From contig JAKSUM010000095.1 of NCBI GenBank assembly GCA_024409025.1, forward strand, positions 1 to 5,618: 5,618 nucleotides of DNA, written 5' to 3'. A program made the position numbers and the translations under genes. A model generated the notes under the pieces. It did not search any database, was not told the DNA's origin, and was given only the letters and a program-made list of their open reading frames with translations. The DNA is from a bacterium. GTDB lineage: Bacteria > Vulcanimicrobiota > CADAWZ01. Of this stretch, positions 1 to 5,282 are shown one piece after another. Numbering within the stretch: the first letter of the stretch is position 1; each line of letters starts with the position of its first letter.

Positions 1-968
1 AATGCCTTTGCCATTGCCGATTCCTTTGAAAAGTTTTTCTGCTTCTTTGAGTCTATTGTTCTGGCCGTCTGATAGAGTAGGGTTCTTGCCGCTTCGACTT
101 CCATAGCCATGTCCGCAAGCATGTGCTGTATGGCCTGGAATGAGGTTATCGGATTTCCGAACTGCTTTCTTTCCTTAGCGAATGCAAGAGCCTCGTCAAG
201 CGCGCCTGCCGCTATTCCGAGAGCCTGGGCTGCTACTCCGGGGCGTGAATTGCAGAGGGTGTTCATTGCTACTATGAAGCCCATTCCTTCTCTTGCGAGA
301 ATCTGGCTCTTGTGTACCCTGCAGTTCTCAAATACAAGCTCGGTTGTGGATGAGGCTCTTATTCCCATCTTATCCTCTTTTCTTCCGAAGCTGAATCCTG
401 GGGTGTCCTTCTCTACGAGAAATGCCGTTGTTCCTCTTGCGCCTTTTGATTTGTCTGTCACGGCTATGACTGTATAGAGGCCTGCTACCTCTCCGTTTGT
501 TATCCAGGTTTTTGTTCCGTTAAGGATGAAATAATCTCCGTCCTTTTCAGCCTTTGTCTGTATGCTGCCGGCATCTGAGCCTGCATTGGCTTCGGTAAGT
601 CCGAATGCGCACAGAAGCTCGCCTTTTGCTATTCTTGGGAGATATTTTTCCTTCTGCTCCTTGTTTCCGTAGAGTATGAGGGGGAATGTTCCGAGAGCTG
701 TTGCTGCCATTGCGAGCGTTATTCCTCCGCAGACCTTGCTCATCTCTTCGACTGCGAGGCATAGTCCGAATACTCCGAGTCCGAGCCCGCCGTATTCCTC
801 AGGAATGTATATTCCGCAGAGGTCGGCCTTGCCCATTGCCTTTACGATCTCCCAAGGGAATATGCCCTTGCGGTCGTACTCTTCCCTTACCGGTTTTATG
901 AGTGTTTCAGCAAGTTCTCTTGCTGTTTCTACCGTCAGTTTTTCTTTTTCGCTGAGAAAATATTCCAT
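1..968 (-). CDS. Acyl-CoA dehydrogenase, C-terminus cut by window edge
   Basis: This is an FAD-dependent enzyme that oxidises acyl-CoA to 2-enoyl-CoA, normally passing electrons to electron-transferring flavoprotein in the cytoplasm. The 322 visible residues begin MEYFLSEKEK and include the N-terminal helical domain, the family signature GLTEANAGSDAGS (residues 123-135), WITNG (155-159) in the middle beta domain, MGIRASST (201-208), and the C-terminal helical domain with RKQFG (267-271) and FQAIQHMLADMA (278-289). Family members are about 380 residues, so roughly 60 residues are missing, including the region where many members carry the catalytic glutamate; chain-length preference therefore cannot be judged. 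The ATG start at 968 is supported by AAGGA (976-980 on this strand) seven bases upstream. It is transcribed away from the ecf genes. No etf or other beta-oxidation gene is visible beside it, so the pathway (butyrate synthesis, fatty-acid or amino-acid degradation) is open. Confidence 0.95.
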   Translation of the reverse strand, partial: MEYFLSEKEKLTVETARELAETLIKPVREEYDRKGIFPWEIVKAMGKADLCGIYIPEEYGGLGLGVFGLCLAVEEMSKVCGGITLAMAATALGTFPLILYGNKEQKEKYLPRIAKGELLCAFGLTEANAGSDAGSIQTKAEKDGDYFILNGTKTWITNGEVAGLYTVIAVTDKSKGARGTTAFLVEKDTPGFSFGRKEDKMGIRASSTTELVFENCRVHKSQILAREGMGFIVAMNTLCNSRPGVAAQALGIAAGALDEALAFAKERKQFGNPITSFQAIQHMLADMAMEVEAARTLLYQTARTIDSKKQKNFSKESAMAKA

Positions 969-1204
969 TTTTTTGTCCTTAGCATTGTTTTTGTTTTGAT
1001 TTTGATATCCTGCTTTTACAGGCACTGTTTCATAATAGGAAAGACTTAATTTCTTTGCATTTTGCCAATATTCCTTTAAACAGTCTCTTTTTGGCTTTTC
1101 TTGTTGCTGTATTTTTATCTTTGTATTTGATTAAAATAGAGGAGAAAGGCTTAGATTCTATAAAAGAAAATAACCATAACAAAAATGAAATTCGGCGGAT
1201 TTTT
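969..1204. other. AT-rich divergent intergenic region between acyl-CoA dehydrogenase and ecfA1
   Basis: This 236-bp stretch must hold the promoters for both the leftward dehydrogenase and the rightward ecf operon. I could not find a convincing -35/-10 pair for either. Single -10-like hexamers are TATTAT on the minus strand (1037-1032), TAAAAT at 1132-1137 and TATAAA at 1159-1164 on the plus strand, but none has a good -35 at 16-18 bases. A strong SD-like purine run (GAGGAGAAAGG, about 1139-1149) is not followed by any start codon at a useful distance. Positions 1055-1204 are open in the ecfA1 frame and could be a TTG-initiated extension (see findings). I see no recognisable riboswitch core or terminator hairpin with a T tract. 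Confidence 0.6.
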
Positions 1205-2059
1205 ATGATAGAAGCCAATAATGTGTCTTATTATTACCAGAAGGATTCTCCCGATGAGCATAAGGCTGTGTCAGGAGTGTCATTCAAAATAGAAAAGGGC
1301 GAGTTTGTCGTTATGCTCGGACATAACGGAAGCGGCAAGTCCACTCTTTCAAGGATGATGAATGCCTTGATTGCGCCCTCAGAGGGAACTATGCTTGTTG
1401 ACGGTCTTGACGTGTCTGATGAAGAGGATATATATGAAGTCAGGCGCAAGGCTGGAATGGTCTTTCAGAACCCCGACAGCCAGATTGTGTGCGCGACTGT
1501 CGAGGAGGAGATTGCGTTCGGTCCGGGCAATCTGGGAATGCCAAGAGATGAGATAATCGGCAGGATTGATGAATCCCTAAAGCTTATGAATCTTGAAAAA
1601 TACAGGACTGCGTCTCCGGGAAGACTCTCGGGAGGACAGAAGCAGAGGGTCGCGATAGCCTCGGTCCTTGCAATGAAGCCTGACTATATAATTCTTGACG
1701 AGCCGACATCAATGCTTGATCCTATTGGCAGGAACCAGATACTTGGGACTTTGAGAAGGCTTAACAGGGAGGAGGGCATAGCAATAATCCTTGTTACCCA
1801 AAGGATGAGGGAGGCTTTTGAGGGCGACAGGATTCTTGTCATGAAAAAGGGAGAGCTTGTATATGACGGAGAGCCGGGAAAGCTTTTTGCGGACAGAAAG
1901 CGGACTGCTGCCTATTCTTTAGGCATGCCCGAAATAGAGCTTATTTCTGAAAAGCTGAGAAAAAAAGGCGTAAATATGGGAGGCTTCTGCCCGTCTGTTG
2001 AGGAGGCAGCGGACAGGATTGCCGCTATTTACGGCAGAAAGCTGGGTAAATCCTTATGA
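1205..2059 (+). CDS. ecfA1: ECF transporter ATPase A1
   Basis: This is one of the two cytoplasmic ABC ATPases that power an energy-coupling factor importer. Counted from the ATG at 1205 (284 residues, the usual family length), it shows Walker A GHNGSGKST (39-47), the Q-loop in MVFQNPDSQIV (Q88), signature LSGGQKQR (141-148), Walker B YIILDEP (161-167, catalytic Glu166) and D-loop SMLD. The FQNPDSQIV...FGPGNLGM block is typical of EcfA1. The switch histidine is replaced: the H-loop reads VTQRMREA, with Gln199 (codon CAA). ATG 1205 is chosen because family homology starts at MIEANNVSYYY; it has a modest SD-like GGCGGA (1194-1199) five bases upstream. A TTG at 1055 would add 50 residues containing a hydrophobic segment, which is unlike the family. 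The stop overlaps the ecfA2 start by four bases (ATGA). Confidence 0.93.
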   Translation: MIEANNVSYYYQKDSPDEHKAVSGVSFKIEKGEFVVMLGHNGSGKSTLSRMMNALIAPSEGTMLVDGLDVSDEEDIYEVRRKAGMVFQNPDSQIVCATVEEEIAFGPGNLGMPRDEIIGRIDESLKLMNLEKYRTASPGRLSGGQKQRVAIASVLAMKPDYIILDEPTSMLDPIGRNQILGTLRRLNREEGIAIILVTQRMREAFEGDRILVMKKGELVYDGEPGKLFADRKRTAAYSLGMPEIELISEKLRKKGVNMGGFCPSVEEAADRIAAIYGRKLGKSL

Positions 2060-2952
2060 GCATCATTGAAATAAATAACCTTTCCTATGTATATATGAAA
2101 GCGACTCCTTATGAGTCTCAGGCTTCAAAAAATGTCTCGCTTTCTGTTGAAAAGGGAGAGGTTCTTGCAATAATAGGACCTACCGGATGCGGGAAATCGA
2201 CTCTCGTCAAGCATTTGAACGGGCTTATAAAGCCTGAACCGGGAACCGTTATTGTTGACGGCTCCGATATAGGAGAGAAAGGTGTGAGCCTTAAGGATCT
2301 GAGAAGAAGGGTTGGGCTTGTCTTCCAGTATCCCGAGTATCAGCTGTTTGAAGAGACTGTAGCTGGCGATATCGCTTTTGGTCCCGAAAAGTTCGGCTTT
2401 TCGGAGGATGAGGTTAAGTCTGCCGTTAGGGAGGCGATGGAGGAAATGGGGCTTGACGCGTCCATGTCAAAGAGAAGCCCGTTTTCTCTGAGCGGAGGAG
2501 AAATGAGAAGGGTTGCCATTGCCGGAGTCATAGCGTCCAGGCCGTCTGTCCTTGTACTTGACGAGCCTTCTGCCGGACTTGATCCCGTATCTGCTGAACG
2601 GCTTACCGATATGATAATAAATCTAAACAGAAAAAAAGGCGTGACTGTTGTCATAGTCTCCCATTCAATGGACGAGGTCATAAAGATCGCAGACAGGATT
2701 GCCCTGATGAATGAAGGCTCTATTATTGCTTCGGGAACTCCTGAGGATGTGTTTTCTTCTGAAGAGGTTTTTGATAAGATGAGGCTTTTTCTTCCACAGT
2801 CCTGCTCATTACTTGTCGCGCTTAAAGAGCGGGGGCTTCCTGTAAGGACGAATATATGCGATTCTGATGGGTGTGTTCAGGAGATTCTTGCAGTCCGTTC
2901 AGGCATAAAACATGCGGATAATGGCGCAGATAATGGAAAAGTGAAAAAATGA
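2056..2952 (+). CDS. ecfA2: ECF transporter ATPase A2
   Basis: This is the second ABC ATPase of the ECF module; it pairs with EcfA1 and contacts the coupling helices of EcfT. In its 298 residues I see Walker A GPTGCGKST (41-49), Q-loop VFQYPEYQLFEETV (Q91; this YPEYQLFE wording is characteristic of EcfA2), signature LSGGEMRRVAIAG (145-157), Walker B VLVLDEP (165-171, Glu170), D-loop SAGLD and the H-loop histidine in VSHSMDE (His203). The signature ends in Glu instead of the common Gln. The C-terminus carries a short low-complexity tail with a doubled ADNG (287-294). The start ATG at 2056 overlaps the ecfA1 stop, and its own stop overlaps the ecfT ATG, so translational coupling is likely throughout. 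This fits production of the subunits in matched amounts. Confidence 0.95.
   Translation: MSIIEINNLSYVYMKATPYESQASKNVSLSVEKGEVLAIIGPTGCGKSTLVKHLNGLIKPEPGTVIVDGSDIGEKGVSLKDLRRRVGLVFQYPEYQLFEETVAGDIAFGPEKFGFSEDEVKSAVREAMEEMGLDASMSKRSPFSLSGGEMRRVAIAGVIASRPSVLVLDEPSAGLDPVSAERLTDMIINLNRKKGVTVVIVSHSMDEVIKIADRIALMNEGSIIASGTPEDVFSSEEVFDKMRLFLPQSCSLLVALKERGLPVRTNICDSDGCVQEILAVRSGIKHADNGADNGKVKK
2914..2937 (+). repeat. 12-bp tandem duplication in the ecfA2 3' end
   Basis: Two adjacent 12-mers, GCGGATAATGGC (2914-2925) and GCAGATAATGGA (2926-2937), agree at 10 of 12 positions and lie in the ecfA2 reading frame, each encoding Ala-Asp-Asn-Gly. They sit just before the terminal basic residues KVKK, outside the conserved ATPase fold. 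The two differences are both at synonymous third positions, which points to an older duplication with the protein sequence retained, or to chance in a short stretch. Confidence 0.7.
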
Positions 2953-3827
2953 ATTTTCTTAAAAATATAACAATAGGGCAGTATGCTTCCGGAGACTCTT
3001 TTCTTCACAGGATGGATCCGAGGTTTAAGCTGGTAATACTGCTGGTGATGGTAATCCAGTGCTTTCTTCTTGATAAATGGCTGCTTCTTATTGCGCCATT
3101 TATGTTTTTTGTGGTCGCGTCATTCCTTTCGGGCATATCGTTCCGATTTATAATGCGGGGGCTTAAGCCTGTAGTCCCATTTATTCTTATTGCATTTATA
3201 TGCAACAGTCTTCTTACACCCGGACATCCTGTTCTTATGTGGAAGCCGCCGTTTGCTTTCTCTTTCAGCACGGATATTTCCGGACCTGTGCCTGAATTTG
3301 ATTTCTTCATGATTGCGATGACGGCGGAGGGACTCGATTTTGGCTTTTTTATGTCAATGAGGCTCATAATAGTCGTTCTTGCCGCTTCTCTGTTTACTCT
3401 TACGACTTCGCCTACTGAGATAACTGATGCCATAGAATCCCTTCTAAGGTGGGGCAGGCCTATCGGACTGCCGGCTCATGAAATAGCCATGATGATGAGC
3501 ATTGCGCTGAGATTTATACCCACTCTTACAGAGCATCTTGAGAGGATTGTCTGCGCCCAGATGTCAAGAGGCGCTGATTTTGAGGCGAAATCCATTATTG
3601 AAAAGGCAAAATGCTTTATTCCTGTGCTTATTCCGCTGTTTGTAAACGCATTCAAGACAGCTGAGGACCTTTCAATAGCCATGGAGGCAAGATGTTACCG
3701 CGGCGGCGACGGAAGGACAAAGCTTCGTGCCATGAAGGCATCATGGAGGGATTTCGCCTCATCCGCATTTGTCGCGGTATTTTGTGCGGCCCTGAATTAT
3801 TTTCAGTTTTTTTCAAGGTCTATCTGA
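2949..3827 (+). CDS. ecfT: ECF transporter transmembrane coupling protein T
   Basis: This is the integral membrane subunit that couples ATP hydrolysis by EcfA1/EcfA2 to movement of an S component. Its 292 residues begin with IGQYASGDSFLHRMDPRFKL (9-28), the typical EcfT N-terminus just before the first membrane segment. Hydrophobic segments occur around 28-60, 73-90, 132-151, 178-192 and 271-287. The two cytoplasmic coupling motifs are recognisable: AQMSRGADF (203-211, Ser-Arg-Gly in the Ala-Arg-Gly position) and AMEARCYRGG (244-253). At 292 residues it is somewhat longer than many EcfT proteins, which are around 265; the extra length seems to lie in the loop at about 91-125, which is rich in Pro and Phe. 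It starts inside the ecfA2 stop (ATGA). No S component follows, so the substrate cannot be inferred. Its 3' end overlaps the convergent permease gene. Confidence 0.94.
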   Translation: MNFLKNITIGQYASGDSFLHRMDPRFKLVILLVMVIQCFLLDKWLLLIAPFMFFVVASFLSGISFRFIMRGLKPVVPFILIAFICNSLLTPGHPVLMWKPPFAFSFSTDISGPVPEFDFFMIAMTAEGLDFGFFMSMRLIIVVLAASLFTLTTSPTEITDAIESLLRWGRPIGLPAHEIAMMMSIALRFIPTLTEHLERIVCAQMSRGADFEAKSIIEKAKCFIPVLIPLFVNAFKTAEDLSIAMEARCYRGGDGRTKLRAMKASWRDFASSAFVAVFCAALNYFQFFSRSI

Positions 3828-5022
3828 TTAGCAGCATTCCGATTATTACGCTTATGAGCGTCACTGGCAATCCTGCCTTGAGATATGACAGCCAGTCGAG
3901 ATTTATATGCTCTTTTGCCGCTTTTTCCGCTACGATTAGATTCGCGATGCTTCCCGTTATTGTAAGGTTTCCGGCACATGTCGAAAAATATGCCATGCCT
4001 GACCACCATACGGATGAATCTCCTGATTGGGGGATGAAATACTGCAGAAGCATGACAGCCGGCACATTGCTTACTATATTTGAAAGTATCACGGTGCCTG
4101 TCTGAAAAACGAAGTAATTGGACATGTCGCAGAATTGGCCGCATGATGAGACTATTATGTCTATAAGTCCGCTCTTTTTTGCTCCTGATGTTATTACGAA
4201 CAGTCCTGCGAATAATGCGAGAAGATTGAAGTCTATATGCTTGTATATCTTTTCCGGATTTACCCTGCGTGTTATTAGCATAAGTGCGGCTGCAGACAGG
4301 GATACTACGGCCATGTCGAATCCGAGACAGAATAGGGCAATCGTTCCGGATGCTATTAAAGATGATTTTATTGCCATATGTCTGTCATATACGGCCTTTC
4401 CGCTTTTTCCCTTTAGCTGCGGAAGGCTGTTTTTATATTGCATTCTCAGTATTGCATAGCATGCCGCTATTGAGATTAGTACGGGCAGTGCCGCTGTTTT
4501 CATATATGAAAGGAAGGATATGCCTGAAAGGCTTCCGATCATTATGTTTTGCGGATTGCCCGATATTGAGCAGGCGCTTCCGAGATTCGCCCCAAGAGCT
4601 ATTGCGAGAAGATGCGGAAGAGGAGGTATTTCCGCTTTTCTGCATATTGATATTACCACAGGCGTAAGCACTATGCAGACAATGTCGTTTATGCATACCG
4701 CCGACATTATTGAGCTTAGCAGAAGCACGGCAAGAAGAAAGACCTCCGATTTTTTTATCCTTGCCGAAATATGATGGCCTAAAAGATCGAAAATTCCGCT
4801 TATCTGCAACCCTGAGCTGATGATCATCATTGAAAGAAGGATTGCTATGGTGCGCCAATCCACGCATGACGCTGCTTCGTTAAAGCTCATAAGCCCTGAG
4901 CCTGCAACTGCCGCCCCTCCGATTATGGCTATGCCCGTCCTGTCTATCCTTATTACTTTCCCTTTTCCTGTTGTGAATATTGCGAGTGCCGCAAGAAGTA
5001 TTATACCTGAAACCCAGACCAT
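3820..5022 (-). CDS. SLC13/ArsB/NhaD-class membrane permease (ion transporter superfamily)
   Basis: This 400-residue polytopic membrane protein probably moves an anion or organic acid with Na+ or H+, but the substrate cannot be told from sequence. It shows the two-repeat layout of the ion transporter superfamily. In the first half are INDIVCIVLTP (111-121, Asn112-Asp113) and the re-entrant-loop type motif SISGNPQNIMIGS (152-164). In the second half are DFNLLALFAGLFVITSGAKK (264-283), LSNIVSNVPAVML (313-325) and AGNLTITGSIANLIVAEKA (350-368). GNPQN differs from the GDPPN wording I associate with ArsB-type proteins, so I do not call it an arsenite pump. A basic cytoplasmic loop lies around 193-220. 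The ATG at 5022 is supported by the SD-like GAGAGG about eight bases upstream. The gene is transcribed away from rpsB and towards ecfT. Confidence 0.88.
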   Translation of the reverse strand: MVWVSGIILLAALAIFTTGKGKVIRIDRTGIAIIGGAAVAGSGLMSFNEAASCVDWRTIAILLSMMIISSGLQISGIFDLLGHHISARIKKSEVFLLAVLLLSSIMSAVCINDIVCIVLTPVVISICRKAEIPPLPHLLAIALGANLGSACSISGNPQNIMIGSLSGISFLSYMKTAALPVLISIAACYAILRMQYKNSLPQLKGKSGKAVYDRHMAIKSSLIASGTIALFCLGFDMAVVSLSAAALMLITRRVNPEKIYKHIDFNLLALFAGLFVITSGAKKSGLIDIIVSSCGQFCDMSNYFVFQTGTVILSNIVSNVPAVMLLQYFIPQSGDSSVWWSGMAYFSTCAGNLTITGSIANLIVAEKAAKEHINLDWLSYLKAGLPVTLISVIIGMLLIR

Positions 5023-5064
5023 TGTCGTAACCTCTCTTCCGATTGGCTTTTTCTTTGTTTTTTT

Positions 5065-5094
5065 ATTATTTCCCTTTTAAAAAACTATTGACAA
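5065..5094 (-). promoter_or_regulatory. Candidate promoter for the permease gene
   Basis: Read on the minus strand, TTGTCA (5094-5089, five of six matches to TTGACA) is followed after 18 bases by AATAAT (5070-5065, five of six matches to TATAAT). Transcription would begin near 5057-5058, leaving a leader of about 35 bases before the ATG at 5022, a sensible length. The -35 overlaps that of rpsB on the other strand. The surrounding sequence is very AT-rich, so chance matches are easy and this remains tentative. Confidence 0.35.
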
Positions 5095-5116
5095 AACCGT
5101 TTGAAAAAAGGATAAT
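5088..5116 (+). promoter_or_regulatory. Strong housekeeping promoter for rpsB
   Basis: A perfect -35 TTGACA (5088-5093), a 17-base spacer and -10 GATAAT (5111-5116, five of six matches) form a near-consensus vegetative sigma factor promoter, as expected for a ribosomal protein operon. Transcription should begin near 5122-5124, giving an rpsB leader of about 140 nt. The spacer is A-rich. Confidence 0.85.
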
Positions 5117-5123
5117 ATAGGGA

Positions 5124-5138
5124 GCCGTGTAAAACGGC
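5124..5138 (+). other. Stem-loop at the 5' end of the rpsB transcript
   Basis: GCCGT (5124-5128) and ACGGC (5134-5138) form a perfect five-base-pair stem with a five-base loop. It lies right at the expected transcription start, so it would be the first structure in the mRNA. Such terminal hairpins commonly protect mRNAs from 5'-end-dependent decay; that role here is inference. Confidence 0.6.
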
Positions 5139-5147
5139 ATATTTTGA

Positions 5148-5207
5148 ATGGAGAATCCTTTTCGAACAATATCGCGGCGTCGCGGATTCATGCCCGGGTC
5201 CTGTTAA
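5148..5207 (+). CDS. Possible first upstream ORF in the rpsB leader (19 codons)
   Basis: ATG at 5148 opens 19 codons beginning MENPFRTISRRRGF and ending at TAA 5205-5207. It has no Shine-Dalgarno upstream. Its stop codon is immediately followed by, and shares bases with, the ribosome-binding site of the next short frame. It may well be chance; it is listed because of that arrangement. Confidence 0.15.
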   Translation: MENPFRTISRRRGFMPGSC

Positions 5208-5216
5208 AGGTGAAGC

Positions 5217-5282
5217 ATGAAAATGAAAGGACGCCCTTCTAACCCGGAAAGGAAGAAAAAAACATGGCAATCATTTCTATGA
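5217..5282 (+). CDS. Possible upstream ORF overlapping the rpsB start (21 codons, basic)
   Basis: ATG at 5217 is preceded by AAAGGTGA (5206-5213 area), a plausible Shine-Dalgarno just upstream. The frame encodes 21 residues beginning [15 protein letters not shown], strongly basic, and stops at TGA 5280-5282, 19 bases inside rpsB in a different frame. Translating ribosomes would cross the rpsB Shine-Dalgarno and start codon, so use of this frame should affect rpsB initiation. No product function is recognised; it may be a regulatory leader frame or chance. Confidence 0.3.
   Translation: MKMKGRPSNPERKKKTWQSFL
5248..5255 (+). promoter_or_regulatory. rpsB ribosome-binding site
   Basis: AAAGGAAG ends eight bases before the rpsB ATG at 5264 and is a good match to the anti-Shine-Dalgarno complement AAGGAGG. 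It is directly preceded by the ACCCGG segment that can pair with CCGGGT upstream, so its accessibility may depend on leader folding. Confidence 0.8.

Larger units (their letters stand above)
5123..5263 (+). promoter_or_regulatory. rpsB mRNA leader, candidate structured autoregulatory element
   Basis: The predicted leader holds several complementary segments after the terminal hairpin: GAATCC (5153-5158) with GGATTC (5184-5189) enclosing a small GCG/CGC hairpin; CATGC (5189-5193) with GCATG (5215-5219); GTCCT (5198-5202) with AGGAC (5228-5232); and CCGGGT (5194-5199) with ACCCGG (5242-5247). The last three compete for 5189-5202, and the last ends directly against the rpsB Shine-Dalgarno. Ribosomal protein S2 controls its own mRNA leader in enterobacteria; a counterpart here is inference, and I do not recognise a described family. 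It shows no terminator-like hairpin with a U tract, so control, if any, would be translational. Confidence 0.45.

Noticed and set aside
109..477. 122-codon plus-strand open frame
   Set aside because: It lies wholly antisense to the well-supported acyl-CoA dehydrogenase and has no recognisable domain.
547..999. Other open frames opposite or in alternative frames to the dehydrogenase
   Set aside because: Low-complexity Arg/Ser/Pro-rich translations typical of shadow frames; the dehydrogenase frame explains the region.
1009..1022. CCTG-CAGG hairpin and nearby sequence as a riboswitch or operator
   Set aside because: The four-base-pair stem is too short to mean much, and no conserved riboswitch core is recognisable around it.
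1030..1218. 62-codon minus-strand frame in the ecfA1 upstream region
   Set aside because: Lys/Ile-rich translation expected from AT-rich DNA, no good ribosome-binding site, and it overlaps the ecfA1 start antisense.
3848..3861. ACGCT-TATG-AGCGT hairpin just after ecfT as a terminator
   Set aside because: The stem is only five base pairs and no T tract follows on either strand; it is also inside the permease coding sequence.
4433..4867. 144-codon minus-strand frame inside the permease gene
   Set aside because: Same strand but a different frame from a clearly coding permease; its translation is rich in Ser/Arg/Asn with no domain.
3820..5022. Arsenite efflux pump (ArsB) assignment for the permease
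   Set aside because: The fold class fits, but the GNPQN motif differs from ArsB wording and there are no ars neighbours, so only the superfamily is called.
5085..5270. 61-codon minus-strand frame opposite the rpsB leader
   Set aside because: It covers the rpsB promoter and leader antisense, with no ribosome-binding site support or recognisable product.
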